NCBI RefSeq assembly: GCF_039710355.1 | Contig: NZ_JBDKWZ010000026.1 | Coordinates: forward strand, 5,880 to 69,879 | DNA: 64,000 nucleotides | Source: Rapidithrix thailandica | GTDB taxonomy: Bacteria; Bacteroidota; Bacteroidia; Cytophagales; Flammeovirgaceae | Reading direction: 5' to 3' | Shown here: in pieces, positions 9,835-18,196 of the stretch | Layout: each line of letters starts with the position of its first letter | How positions within the stretch are numbered: the first letter of the stretch is position 1 | Made by a program: the position numbers and the translations under genes | The notes under the pieces: generated by a model | Database searches by the model: none | What the model was told of the DNA's origin: nothing | The model's input: only the letters and a program-made list of their open reading frames with translations

Positions 9835-9881
9835 CGATATGTCGGACCACCGATATGTCGGACCACCGAAGTGTCGGACCA
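9835..9881. repeat. Three tandem copies of a 16-bp direct repeat
   Basis: CGATATGTCGGACCAC occurs at 9835-9850 and 9851-9866, and CGAAGTGTCGGACCA at 9867-9881. A related AAGTCGGACATAT lies at about 9730. The array is about 160 bp upstream of the acetyltransferase start. It may be a regulator-binding array or a slipped repeat. Confidence 0.85.
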
Positions 9882-9984
9882 TAAAAATGATCTTCTGAGA
9901 ACCCTAAACTGAAAATTTTTATCACCAAAGGGGCAGCCCCCGCAACGAATTTTAAACATGCGCTAAATTATATGTTTCATTTCT

Positions 9985-10539
9985 CTAAAATACTTCTAAT
10001 AAAGAAGTATTTTCATTACTCTGGCCCCAAGCTCCCTTCGTAAATTCAACCTTGCCCAAGCAATTCAAATATTGCCTCAACTCTTCCTCGTTAATATTAG
10101 TGTCCATACTTCTGATCTGGGAATAAAGATTTTCAACGTCACATCCGGAACTTTCGATTAACGTTTTCAAGTTGGCTTTTACCTTGTTTTCATGATTCAA
10201 ATACGTTTTCCGGAAAAGAATTTCTCGTTCAATCCAACTATCTTCTACACCTAGCTTTTTCATTTCTTTTGCAAAGGCTTCAAAATCGTAAAAAGAATCG
10301 CGATCAGGAGTCTTGTACTCAAAATAGATAGTACTACACCCTCCGGCATTTGGCCCTTGCCAAACAATGTCTTTTTCTTCTATGGAAATCATTGTACAAT
10401 GGCTGTTCCCCCATTTTGCTAATACATTACCTATTTCATTGACTTGTTCATCCGTAACTCGAATGGATGGGTCGTCCTTTTTACAGGAACTCACCATCAA
10501 AAACAACCCTGCAATCAAAAGTAATTTTAAACTGTTCAT
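9985..10539 (-). CDS. Putative lipoprotein, function unknown
   Basis: 184 residues beginning MNSLKLLLIAGLFLMVSSCKKDD, a type II signal peptide with the lipobox VSSC followed by KKDD, the charged pattern associated with surface lipoprotein export in Bacteroidota. The mature part is acidic and soluble, with four further cysteines, including one in SGCDVENL. No family is recognised. It stands alone, with about 500 bp of gene-free DNA upstream. Confidence 0.75.
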   Translation of the reverse strand: MNSLKLLLIAGLFLMVSSCKKDDPSIRVTDEQVNEIGNVLAKWGNSHCTMISIEEKDIVWQGPNAGGCSTIYFEYKTPDRDSFYDFEAFAKEMKKLGVEDSWIEREILFRKTYLNHENKVKANLKTLIESSGCDVENLYSQIRSMDTNINEEELRQYLNCLGKVEFTKGAWGQSNENTSLLEVF

Positions 10540-11037
10540 TGTATTAGATTTAGTTTCAAACTTAATATCCAGTTGTTACAACTTAGACATCTTTCAATTA
10601 TAGCCTCCTAAAGTTAGAGAAGCTAAAATGAAAAACGTACAAACATTTGGCTATTTTTAATTTTGATAAAGTATCGGTACAAATCCCCAAAAAGCAAACC
10701 GGATACTTATAAATCATAAAAATAAAGCTTTGCAATACCCTCCCCAGGCACTTCAAAATCTCCAATACAATTGTTTATGCCTTATGCTAGATGCTAAAAG
10801 AGTTTGTAACAACATTTACCTGTTTTTGTACTTTTTCAAGATAACAAAGGCCCTCTTGGTATAAAATATGCAAAACATTAACCATTATCACAGTACAATG
10901 TATTGAGGTTATCACGTATGAAAATTCGCCATAGTTCAGGAAGCTTTTATAATTATACCCTATGGCTTATTCTAAAAATTACACCTCGCGCATTCACATG
11001 TGGTAATCTTTATTATTTACACTAAAAAAGTACACTT
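10540..11037. other. Gene-free stretch of about 500 bp
   Basis: AT-rich DNA between two divergent genes (minus-strand lipoprotein and plus-strand exported protein). It must hold both promoters, but I see no clear -7 box, inverted repeat or reading frame in it. Confidence 0.5.
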
Positions 11038-12390
11038 ATGCAACCATCAAAAAATGGAATCAGGCGACTGGTAGTAGCGCTTGTATTTATTACTTTATTA
11101 CTTCCCCTGCATGTCTTTGCTAATGGAAAAGGGTTCTTTGCTATTCAATTTACCTGGGACAATGGCTCTTACAACCCGGAATACAAAGTTGGAGTAAATT
11201 TTACAAAGGGGAGTATTATCAGCAAAAACTTTAAAGAAATCACTGCCAAAAATAATATTTTGATCGCAGAATTTTCGCCCGGAGATTATGAGATTGAATC
11301 ATTGGAATTTACCGGAGGAGACTTGTATGGCCAAAAACTCACTTTAGACTTTAAACGAAAAATTACCATAGAGGATGGAAAAATTACCAACGGAGGATTG
11401 GTGTTTATTGGCAAAGGAAGCCAAAAGAACAAAAAGCGCCATGAGATTTACTTTTTGACGCTTAACAACCAAGCAGACCTTCAATGGTACCTGCAAAATA
11501 AGTATGTCAGTCCTAATGTATCCAGGACTTCCCCCGTTCAAACCGCTTGGGAATTTACCAAACAAGAAACCATAGACAGGGTGATTGCCTTTTTCGAAAA
11601 GAGTTATGTAGAACGGGAAACTCAACATCCTCAAAAAGGCGTAAAATATCTCTATGGCATGTTGGGTATGTTGATCAAGCTGCAAAAAGATCAAAACGGA
11701 ACCGTTGTGGGAAGCCAGCGGCTACATACCGGAACTTACCGACAGGTTCAATCCTCTCAATCCTATCAGGGAAAAAAGATTGTGGATTTAGGCCAGGGTC
11801 ACTATTTATACGGTCCCGATGAAGATCTTCAACCGGTTAAGTATCCGGAAGGCCTCACAACGGACTCTCAATTCAAATTCATTGGAAATAATAAATTTTT
11901 AGTTGTGGACGGCAATTTCAATATTTACGTTTCGGAGGGAAAACCCTTTCAATGGAAAAAACAGGATGATTTCCACAGGAAATATGATCCTTATAACCGC
12001 CCTCATATCAGTTTTGGTGCAAACCATATCTATATTTTTACCTATCATATTGAAGATGACTGGAGTTTGTTAAGAGCTCCTTATGACAAGGTTCAATTTG
12101 AAGCTGTCGAAATCAGTCCGGAAATCAAGAAAGTTTCCGAAGTGCAAGAAACCCAAAACAAACTGGTCATCGGGCCAAGAACCACCAACTTTGTAAAGAA
12201 GGGCGCATTTATACATGTACAAGATTTAAATTCAGGCAATTGGGAATTAGTGCGGGCTCCCCGGGGAGACTGTGGCGGCTTGTACGTGGATAGTAAAAAT
12301 GATAACCGTTTTCAGGCTGTTTGTGGAAAGCTTGTTTATATCAGTGAAGATGCCGGGCATACATGGGTGTTGATCAAAGATAAAAAGTAA
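11038..12390 (+). CDS. Exported protein with BNR/beta-propeller-like C-terminal half
   Basis: 450 residues with an N-terminal signal peptide (VVALVFITLLLPLHVFA, cleavage near FA-NG). Residues ~30-130 look like a beta-sandwich of the peptidase-regulatory kind. From ~230 on there are repeated short strands with aromatic and Gly residues, ending in LVYISEDAGHTWVLI, which matches the S-x-D-x-G-x-x-W Asp-box of sialidase/BNR propellers. It is probably periplasmic or outer surface; no catalytic residues are identifiable. It is monocistronic, with a terminator directly after it. Confidence 0.65.
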   Translation: MQPSKNGIRRLVVALVFITLLLPLHVFANGKGFFAIQFTWDNGSYNPEYKVGVNFTKGSIISKNFKEITAKNNILIAEFSPGDYEIESLEFTGGDLYGQKLTLDFKRKITIEDGKITNGGLVFIGKGSQKNKKRHEIYFLTLNNQADLQWYLQNKYVSPNVSRTSPVQTAWEFTKQETIDRVIAFFEKSYVERETQHPQKGVKYLYGMLGMLIKLQKDQNGTVVGSQRLHTGTYRQVQSSQSYQGKKIVDLGQGHYLYGPDEDLQPVKYPEGLTTDSQFKFIGNNKFLVVDGNFNIYVSEGKPFQWKKQDDFHRKYDPYNRPHISFGANHIYIFTYHIEDDWSLLRAPYDKVQFEAVEISPEIKKVSEVQETQNKLVIGPRTTNFVKKGAFIHVQDLNSGNWELVRAPRGDCGGLYVDSKNDNRFQAVCGKLVYISEDAGHTWVLIKDKK

Positions 12391-12414
12391 CAGTCAAGGA
12401 TCGTATAACTTATG

Positions 12415-12450
12415 AAAAGGGAATCGAAAAAAGATTCCCTTTTTCCTTTT
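12415..12450 (+). terminator. Intrinsic terminator after the exported propeller-like protein
   Basis: AAAAGGGAATC and GATTCCCTTTT form an 11-bp perfect stem around GAAAAAA, followed by a T-rich tail. Confidence 0.9.
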
Positions 12451-12574
12451 TCAAAGTCTTGTTTTTCTTTCCTCAAAGACATAAAACTAATACCGGATTA
12501 CCGCAGATGATGATTAAAAGACCTCTCTTGTACTCAAGCCCATTCACTACTAAGAGCGGAACTGTAAATACGCA

Positions 12575-12934
12575 TTACTTTTCCAAGATTTCCACTTCCT
12601 CCGGAACGATCAGTAGCAACACACATCCTTTTTCTGTAGCAACCGAATGTTTGAATTGGGGAGGTGTGTACAGGTAATCTCCGCCGGTAAGTTTTGCGCC
12701 TTCGATGATAGCCTCTCCTTCCAGCACAAACAGTTCCTCTCCGGCCGGGTGATTATGATACGGGTATTGGGCTCCGGGTTCAAACTTCAATAAGATAGAG
12801 GGAGGTCTTTGTGTTTGTTCATCAAAGCGCAATGCTTTCACAAATATCCCCTGGGTATTAATCCCCTCTTCTTGTAAAGGACTCCAATCTTGCTGCTGGC
12901 TACGGAGGATATAATTTTCAATATTCGAGTTCAT
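12575..12934 (-). CDS. Cupin-domain protein (ChrR-like)
   Basis: 119 residues forming a single cupin barrel. Motif 1 is PYHNHPAGEELFVLEG (G-x5-H-x-H-x3,4-E-x6-G type, metal ligands His, His, Glu) and motif 2 is YLYTPPQFKHSV, with the fourth histidine. It resembles the anti-ECFsigma ChrR cupin fold or a small metal-dependent oxygenase/isomerase. It is cytoplasmic. An AraC-type regulator lies 148 bp upstream on the same strand and may control it, by position only. Confidence 0.8.
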   Translation of the reverse strand: MNSNIENYILRSQQQDWSPLQEEGINTQGIFVKALRFDEQTQRPPSILLKFEPGAQYPYHNHPAGEELFVLEGEAIIEGAKLTGGDYLYTPPQFKHSVATEKGCVLLLIVPEEVEILEK

Positions 12935-13082
12935 GATTTTTCAATTAAGGTTGATAATTTAATGTTGAAATTTCTGTTCAGCACCTGTTATTTCTACCTG
13001 TACCGGAGATCTTACTTGAAAACAAAGGTAGGCCGCAGCATCTCTTCAGAACATAGACAATTTGGTGAAAAGCATGTAAAAT

Positions 13083-13877
13083 TTACAAAGCGTATTGGAT
13101 CTGATAGGCTTTCGGAGATTGCAGGGTATGTTTTTTAAAGAAATTGGAAAAGTAAAAAGGATCGTTAAAACCTAAGGAGTAAGCCACTTCTTTGACGGAA
13201 AGCTTTTGATATGTAAGCAAACGCTTGGCCTCCGAAACCACCAACCCGTAAATCACATTTTGAGCCGTTTTGCCGGTATGGAGTTTGGCCTGTTCGTTTA
13301 GTTTGGCTTCGGTAGTACTGAGTAATGCAGCATATTGGCTCAAGGAGTAGTTGTGCTCAAAGTTCGATCGCACCAGCTCCAAAAATTTCAGGAATAAGGC
13401 ATCCGGTTTATAAATTTCATCTCCCCGGTTCACTTTGGACCGGTTGATTTCCACCAAGATCAATTCGATTCTGGAATGTACGGAAATCAAATATTGATAG
13501 GGTTGCTCAAGCAGTTCTTCCCGGATTTGCTCCAATTGCCTTTCGATAACCGCATAATTTCGAACCGGAACCACTTCGTTCATTGCAAAATGACAAAACA
13601 TACCATTGTGAAAAATCAGCTCTATGTCTTTGTCATCTTTACAGAAAAAATCCAAGGTAAATTCAAGGATGATTCCCTTCGTACCCGCTTGTAACTTTTT
13701 AAAATAGTGCACCTGTCCTGAGGTAATGGTTAACACATGCTTGGCGGGAACGTCCAATGCCATTTCATCCACCACCAACTCAGCACACCCTTCGGCACAC
13801 CAAATCAACACATATTTCATCAAGCGTTTAGGCGTGGTCAAACGCTCATAGTCTTCAAAGGTTTTCAGGTTGATCAT
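13083..13877 (-). CDS. AraC-family transcriptional regulator
   Basis: 264 residues. The N-terminal ~140 residues form an AraC-type cupin sensor, and the C-terminal ~100 hold the double helix-turn-helix with LTYQKLSVKEVAYSLGFNDP and YFSNFFKKHTLQSPKAYQ, the canonical AraC signature. A ligand cannot be inferred. The downstream cupin gene (12934-12575) is the nearest candidate target; the alkylation operon ends 60 bp upstream. Confidence 0.9.
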   Translation of the reverse strand: MINLKTFEDYERLTTPKRLMKYVLIWCAEGCAELVVDEMALDVPAKHVLTITSGQVHYFKKLQAGTKGIILEFTLDFFCKDDKDIELIFHNGMFCHFAMNEVVPVRNYAVIERQLEQIREELLEQPYQYLISVHSRIELILVEINRSKVNRGDEIYKPDALFLKFLELVRSNFEHNYSLSQYAALLSTTEAKLNEQAKLHTGKTAQNVIYGLVVSEAKRLLTYQKLSVKEVAYSLGFNDPFYFSNFFKKHTLQSPKAYQIQYAL

Positions 13878-13936
13878 ATTCCGGATACTAAAAATTTACC
13901 TGACTAAAATAAGGAAAAAAGCTTGTTAAGCGAATT

Positions 13937-14572
13937 TTAAGTAGACGTGATCATTGTTCTAAAGGTCAGGTTCACTCTTGGTGTTTTTACTTTTTTGGTT
14001 TTGGGCAGACTGTGCAACCAGTGGGTTTGCGTACTCCCTTTCATTTCCAACAGACTGCCTCTTTCCAGTATTACCGATACGGTCGTTTTATCTTGTTTGT
14101 GCTTGAAGGCAAACTTCCGGTCTGCTCCCAAACTCAACGAAGCAATGCTTGTATTTTTGCCCAATTCCTTTTCATCGTCACTATGCCAGGCCATTCCCTC
14201 CTCGCCATTGTGGTACAGGTTTAGTAAACAAGAATTGTATGGTGTTCCGGTATAGGATTCGACCAAAGCTTTTAACTCCAGCAATTCTTTTGTCCAAGGC
14301 AATGCTTGTTTGGTGGTGTTGGAATAAGTATAGGCATAGTTACGGTCGCCATACCAGGCGGCCTTTCGTTTGGTAATAATATGTTTGCCAAAGATCACCG
14401 CTTCATCGTTTTTCCAGGCAATGGTATCCAACAAGCGTTCAAAATAATGTTGGGCCTTATCAACCGGTAGAATTTTTCCAAAGTAGAGTGCGGTACCGTC
14501 CTTTGGCAGTAAGTTGTTGGCAGGCCCGGTATGAAATAAGCTCGTTTTTATCGGTTGTTTTTTGTTTTCCAT
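13937..14572 (-). CDS. alkB: AlkB-like 2OG-Fe(II) DNA/RNA dealkylase
   Basis: From the ATG at 14572 the protein has 211 residues. It overlaps the end of the Ada zinc-domain gene by 25 bp, so translation is probably coupled. Key AlkB motifs: NSCLLNLYHNGEEGMAWHSDDE gives the substrate-lid and HxD iron ligands (WHSDD), and THWLHSLPKTKKVKTPRVNLTFR gives the distal His and the 2-oxoglutarate-binding Arg pair. Such proteins oxidatively remove methyl groups from 1-methyladenine and 3-methylcytosine, releasing formaldehyde. It is closest in pattern to the ABH2/3-like bacterial group. It is the last gene of the alkylation-repair operon. Confidence 0.9.
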   Translation of the reverse strand: MENKKQPIKTSLFHTGPANNLLPKDGTALYFGKILPVDKAQHYFERLLDTIAWKNDEAVIFGKHIITKRKAAWYGDRNYAYTYSNTTKQALPWTKELLELKALVESYTGTPYNSCLLNLYHNGEEGMAWHSDDEKELGKNTSIASLSLGADRKFAFKHKQDKTTVSVILERGSLLEMKGSTQTHWLHSLPKTKKVKTPRVNLTFRTMITST

Positions 14573-14796
14573 TGTTTGTATTTTTCTGACATACAATGCC
14601 CACAAGGGCGGTATCCTTCCTCAAGTGCTTCTGCTTCCGAGGCAAAAAACACACGGGTTTCCCTGCGCATTCTTTTGCCCGATTTACAGTGAAGACTCCC
14701 ATAAATTTTTAACTTTTGATTTCCCCCATAGCAAAGCTCCTGATGCTTGATTTTCATCAATAAATCGAAAGAGTGAATTTCCTTGTGATAAATCAT
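14548..14796 (-). CDS. Stand-alone Ada-type zinc-binding domain protein
   Basis: 82 residues. LKIYGSLHCKSGKR and RVFFASEAEALEEGYRPCGHC align with the N-terminal metal domain of E. coli Ada (IFCRPSC ... GFRPCKRC). The Cys corresponding to Ada Cys42 and the C-x2-C pair (Cys69/Cys72) are kept. The position of Cys38, the methyl-phosphotriester acceptor, is glycine (IYG instead of IFC). So it can hardly work as a classical methyl acceptor; DNA binding or a chaperone-like role for its operon partners is possible. It starts 3 bp after the oxygenase gene and overlaps alkB by 25 bp. Confidence 0.85.
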   Translation of the reverse strand: MIYHKEIHSFDLLMKIKHQELCYGGNQKLKIYGSLHCKSGKRMRRETRVFFASEAEALEEGYRPCGHCMSEKYKQWKTKNNR

Positions 14797-14799
14797 AAC

Positions 14800-15513
14800 T
14801 CAACTCAATGCATCGTGAAAAATAATTCCCAAGGTGTACCTTTCACCCTGATGGATTTCGCTTACCCCATGCTTCACCGTAACCTTATAATACCCTCTGT
14901 TCCCTTTATGGGGTCGAAAGTTGGTGGTGAATATCAAAACATCCCCTTTTTGAGGACGTAATACCTTAGCTTGGGACTGGGCCATATAGTTTTGTTGTGT
15001 CAACACAAATTCTCCTCCGGTATAGTCGTCTTCCGGCTCACTTAAAAACAAAACAAGCTGAAAGGGAAAATAAATTTCTCCGTACAAATCTTGGTGAAGC
15101 GTGTTATATCCTCCTTCCCCGTATTTCAAAATCAGAGGAGTCGGTTTTAATTGATTCTTTTGATGACACGCTTCTTGCAAAGCTTGTAAAGTACCGGGAT
15201 ACACCCGGTTTATGTTTAACTTCTTCATCCACTGATTGGCAAGAGGCACCAACCGGGGATAGACTTCCTCCCGGAGGGTTTGAACCAAAGGCGGCAGAGG
15301 GTAATCAAAATATTTGTATTCTCCCAAACCAAAGCGATAACGCTCCATGGCCACCGTTTTGCGATAAATCCCTTGTTTGTCATACAACTGTCGAAGCTCC
15401 TCACATTGGATATCTGACAGCATGCGGGAAATCGTTGCATATCCTTTTTGATGAATACGCGAAGTAGTGGCTTGCCAATCAATGTTGACAAGCTGTGCCC
15501 TTAAGTTTTCCAT
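14800..15513 (-). CDS. 2OG-Fe(II) oxygenase (COG3826-like) in the alkylation operon
   Basis: 237 residues. Iron and cosubstrate motifs: NTLHQDLYGEIYFPFQL (HxD) and VKHGVSEIHQGERYTLGIIF (distal His, then Arg for 2-oxoglutarate), plus the Gly-rich TGGEFVL of the double-stranded beta-helix. Family members are annotated as proline hydroxylase-like, but many lie beside ada/alkB in Bacteroidota and Proteobacteria, which suggests a repair-linked substrate (inference). It lies 15 bp after ada and 3 bp before the zinc-domain gene, so it is in the same transcript. Confidence 0.85.
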   Translation of the reverse strand: MENLRAQLVNIDWQATTSRIHQKGYATISRMLSDIQCEELRQLYDKQGIYRKTVAMERYRFGLGEYKYFDYPLPPLVQTLREEVYPRLVPLANQWMKKLNINRVYPGTLQALQEACHQKNQLKPTPLILKYGEGGYNTLHQDLYGEIYFPFQLVLFLSEPEDDYTGGEFVLTQQNYMAQSQAKVLRPQKGDVLIFTTNFRPHKGNRGYYKVTVKHGVSEIHQGERYTLGIIFHDALS

Positions 15514-15528
15514 GGTTTTCGTTTCGAA

Positions 15529-16371
15529 TTATGAATTGGTTTTCGCAGCTTCCCATCCGATGATGGCCGTTTTACGAGTATTGCCCCACATATAGCCCCC
15601 AATTGCACCACTGGACTGGATCACTCTGTGACAGGGAATTAAAAAAGCAACCGGGTTACTTCCTATGGCCGTGCCCACGGCTCTGGAAGCTTTGGGATTT
15701 TGTATCTCTTCTGCAATTTTGCCATAGGTAGACAATTGTCCCATAGGAATTTTCAAAAGGGATTCCCATACTTTTAACTGAAAGGCCGTTCCTTTTAAGT
15801 GTAATTTGATTTGGTCAATTTTATTCCAGTCATGTGAAAAGATATACAAGGCATTTTGCTGAATGAGGTCCACTTTCTGTTTGAACCGGGCATTGGGAAA
15901 GTGCTTTTGCAAATCGGCTAGCGATTGAGACTCACTGTTTGTAAAAGCCATATGGCAGATACCTTTGGCCGTAGAAGCTACGAGGATATCGCCAAACGGA
16001 CTTTCGGCAAAGCTGTAATGAATAGAAAGGCTTTCTCCTCCGTTCTTAAATTCACCGGGCGACATCCCTTCTATTTTCACAAATAAATCATGCAACCTGC
16101 CCGTACCGGAAAGTCCCGTTTCATATGCGGCCTCCATCAAGCTTGTTTGCTTCTCTTTCAGAATTTGCTTGGCATATTTCACACTGATAAACTGCAAAAA
16201 TTTTTTAGGACTGACTCCTGCCCAATCGGTAAACATCCGTTGAAAATGAAAAGGGCTCAGGTGCACTTTGTCAGCCACTTCTTCCAGGTTGGGTTGCGTT
16301 TTAAAATTCGCCTGAATGTATTCAATGGCTTGCGCAATCCGCTTATAATTGATATGTTCGTTCTGTTCCAT
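15529..16371 (-). CDS. ada: Ada-like protein: AraC HTH domain fused to O6-methylguanine-DNA methyltransferase
   Basis: 280 residues. Residues ~1-105 are an AraC-type DNA-binding domain (VADKVHLSPFHFQRMFTDW, then YETGLSGTGRLHDLF). Residues ~115-280 are a methyltransferase with the active-site motif IPCHRVI (Cys247) and the RAVGTAIGSNP DNA-binding wing. It removes methyl from O6-methylguanine onto Cys247. The N-terminal zinc domain that makes E. coli Ada a methyl-phosphotriester sensor is absent and appears as a separate gene two positions downstream. It is the first gene of a four-gene minus-strand operon, so it probably regulates it. Confidence 0.92.
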   Translation of the reverse strand: MEQNEHINYKRIAQAIEYIQANFKTQPNLEEVADKVHLSPFHFQRMFTDWAGVSPKKFLQFISVKYAKQILKEKQTSLMEAAYETGLSGTGRLHDLFVKIEGMSPGEFKNGGESLSIHYSFAESPFGDILVASTAKGICHMAFTNSESQSLADLQKHFPNARFKQKVDLIQQNALYIFSHDWNKIDQIKLHLKGTAFQLKVWESLLKIPMGQLSTYGKIAEEIQNPKASRAVGTAIGSNPVAFLIPCHRVIQSSGAIGGYMWGNTRKTAIIGWEAAKTNS

Positions 16372-16485
16372 AGTGCTTGGGTTTTCTCTATGACAAATGT
16401 AGAAAGCATTGCCTCAGTTAAAAACCCGGAACTTGCTCAATTCTCTATCCGGCTCGGGAAGCTTAGGTTTATGTATCTACTTGTA

Positions 16486-16980
16486 TCATTCGCTTTTATC
16501 ATAAAGCTTTTGCTTTTTCGACAACTTCTCCATCATCTTGACGATGCGCGAAACTTTGGTTTCGTCGGTTTTGGCGGCATAAATCCAATCCAGATAAGCC
16601 TTTTGTTCGCTCTCGGTAAAGCTGACAAACGCTTCATAGACCTTTTTAGGTTCGTTTTCAAAACAGAGAATAACCTCCTCCGGAATTTCCAGGGGCGAAT
16701 GGTCCGCATACAGTGTAATTTTGACCATGTCCCCGGCTTCTTTCTTGATTTCCTTTCGGATGGCCGCTTTCACCGGAAGAAACAATTTGCCATTGCCCAT
16801 GGGCATAAGTTTTACATGTTTTAAGGCATATCCGTCAATGGTACCGCTAACGGTCCTCCATCCGAAAGGTACTTTTTTAGCCTGTGGAATTTCAGGAATA
16901 AGGGCATAGGTCCATCCTCCTTTTCCAGAGAATTTTTCCAACAAGTACCTTTGCTCTACCAATGGGTTTTCTTCAGGCAT
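16486..16980 (-). CDS. YdeI/OmpD-associated family protein (DUF1905-like)
   Basis: 164 residues. The N-terminal ~95 residues look like DUF1905 (WTYALIPEIPQAKKVPFGWR, then GTIDGYALKHVKLMPMGNG), and the C-terminal part (KVYEAFVSFTESEQKAYLDWIYAAKT, followed by SRIVKMMEKL) is the helical bacteriocin-protection YdeI tail. The biochemical function of the family is unknown. It is cytoplasmic and lies 114 bp upstream of ada on the same strand. A broken second YdeI-family gene lies at 20879-21253. Confidence 0.8.
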   Translation of the reverse strand: MPEENPLVEQRYLLEKFSGKGGWTYALIPEIPQAKKVPFGWRTVSGTIDGYALKHVKLMPMGNGKLFLPVKAAIRKEIKKEAGDMVKITLYADHSPLEIPEEVILCFENEPKKVYEAFVSFTESEQKAYLDWIYAAKTDETKVSRIVKMMEKLSKKQKLYDKSE

Positions 16981-16994
16981 ATCGGTGTTTTTTT

Positions 16995-17065
16995 AACTCT
17001 TCAAGGTTTCCAAAATAGTACGGTATAGCAAGTATATAAGTCTATCGTAAAAACCTTGAAGGGTT
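16995..17065. repeat. Imperfect inverted repeat, 15-bp arms
   Basis: AACTCTTCAAGGTTT (16995-17009) and AAACCTTGAAGGGTT (17051-17065) pair with one G-T. There is no T run on either strand, so an intrinsic terminator is doubtful. It lies between the hydrolase and the YdeI-like gene. Confidence 0.7.
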
Positions 17066-17083
17066 AATTTCAGATCAATTCAC

Positions 17084-17959
17084 TCAATTATCTATCAGTT
17101 TATTTTCTATGGCCCAAGCCAACAGTTTTTCATCGAATTCAGCCGGTTGCTCGAATTGCGGGTAATGCGCGCTTTCTTCAAAAAGCTCCACCTGTATATG
17201 CTTGAACACAGGTACTACTTTATCCCATAGAGAAGGAGGTCCGGTGACGTAATCGTATTTACCCAAGGCCAAAAGTACGGGCTTTTCGAGTTTGTCCAAG
17301 TCCTTTGTAATGTCGATGTCCCTGAACACTTTGCCCCATACATAATCGATCATTTGCATATTGGTTTCCACGCCTTCCCATAAAGCTGCCGCATCAAAGT
17401 CATATTGAAACCAGTTGCGGGGTCCGGCACACAGGCAGTAATCGACAAAGCGTTTTTCGGGCTTGGCTTGAATCAGGCCGGGTAGTTTTGCCATATTCTT
17501 TGCATACAAATCTTTTCTTTCAGCCGAAGCGGTAGTTTCAAAAAAAGCATCGGTGGCTTGGTGCATGGCCTCGCTGTAATCGGGACTGACACCAATCATA
17601 ACGCTCCCCAGTACATGCTGTGGGAATTTTTTGGCATATTCCAGGGCCATAAAGGCATGCCCCGAATGCCCGACAATCAAAAATTGCTCAAGGTTTAAAT
17701 GCCGTCTAAGCGCTTCGATATCCTGTAGCAAAATGTCCAACGCGTAAGCACTGTTTTCAAGCGGCTCTTCCGGTGGAGCCACAAAGCCCCTATGATCCAT
17801 AAAAATCAATTGAAGGTGTTCTCTTAATTCTTTGGAAAAGGCTCTTGCATAAAAACGATTGCTTCCGATAATGAGCGTAGGTATTCCACGGCCTTCCATA
17901 CAGTAATCTAGTGAAAAGCCATCAACGACTACTGTTCCTTTTGTTTGGTTGGATATCAT
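17084..17959 (-). CDS. Alpha/beta hydrolase
   Basis: 291 residues with the alpha/beta-hydrolase order: oxyanion region LIIGSNRFY, DHRGFVAPP, nucleophile elbow VGHSGHAF (Ser), acid in LGKYDYVTGP, and the catalytic His in EESAHYPQFEQP. It has no signal peptide, so it is cytoplasmic. The elbow GHSGH is of the proline-iminopeptidase/epoxide-hydrolase class; the substrate cannot be told. A TAnnTTTG -7 box lies about 30 bp upstream. Confidence 0.85.
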   Translation of the reverse strand: MISNQTKGTVVVDGFSLDYCMEGRGIPTLIIGSNRFYARAFSKELREHLQLIFMDHRGFVAPPEEPLENSAYALDILLQDIEALRRHLNLEQFLIVGHSGHAFMALEYAKKFPQHVLGSVMIGVSPDYSEAMHQATDAFFETTASAERKDLYAKNMAKLPGLIQAKPEKRFVDYCLCAGPRNWFQYDFDAAALWEGVETNMQMIDYVWGKVFRDIDITKDLDKLEKPVLLALGKYDYVTGPPSLWDKVVPVFKHIQVELFEESAHYPQFEQPAEFDEKLLAWAIENKLIDN

Positions 17960-17989
17960 ATTAGTATAACATCTGTGTCATTAAAAGTA

Positions 17990-17997
17990 CAAAAATA
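17990..17997 (-). promoter_or_regulatory. Bacteroidota -7 box TATTTTTG for the hydrolase gene
   Basis: On the minus strand the bases read TATTTTTG, matching TAnnTTTG, 31 bp before the ATG at 17959. No clear -33 TTTG is seen. Confidence 0.4.
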
Positions 17998-18139
17998 GAG
18001 GATCACCCGAAGTTCCTTTTACAGAAGAGTAGAAAATTCCCTTATAAAATCACCGCTTTTGGCACTTGAACAGCGGAAGTTTGTGTTTTTGTCCCCTTAA
18101 ATGTCGTATTCGCCCCTCAAGACGCATTGCAATAGCCCT

Positions 18140-18147
18140 TACCTTTG
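18140..18147 (+). promoter_or_regulatory. Bacteroidota -7 box TACCTTTG for the reductase gene
   Basis: TACCTTTG matches TAnnTTTG and lies 50 bp before the ATG at 18197. The -33 element is not evident. Confidence 0.4.
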
Positions 18148-18196
18148 TTATATCACCAACATTTCAAAAACTTAAACTATTCTAATCCCAAATACT

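Noticed and set aside
9717..9959. An 80-codon minus-strand frame upstream of the GNAT gene
   Set aside because: It runs through the 16-bp repeats and has no family pattern; likely non-coding.
16090..16824. A 244-codon plus-strand frame opposite ada and the YdeI-like gene
   Set aside because: It spans two real minus-strand genes and the gap between them; no recognisable product.
16995..17065. Terminator between the hydrolase and the YdeI-like gene
   Set aside because: The inverted repeat is real but lacks a T run on either strand; listed only as a repeat.
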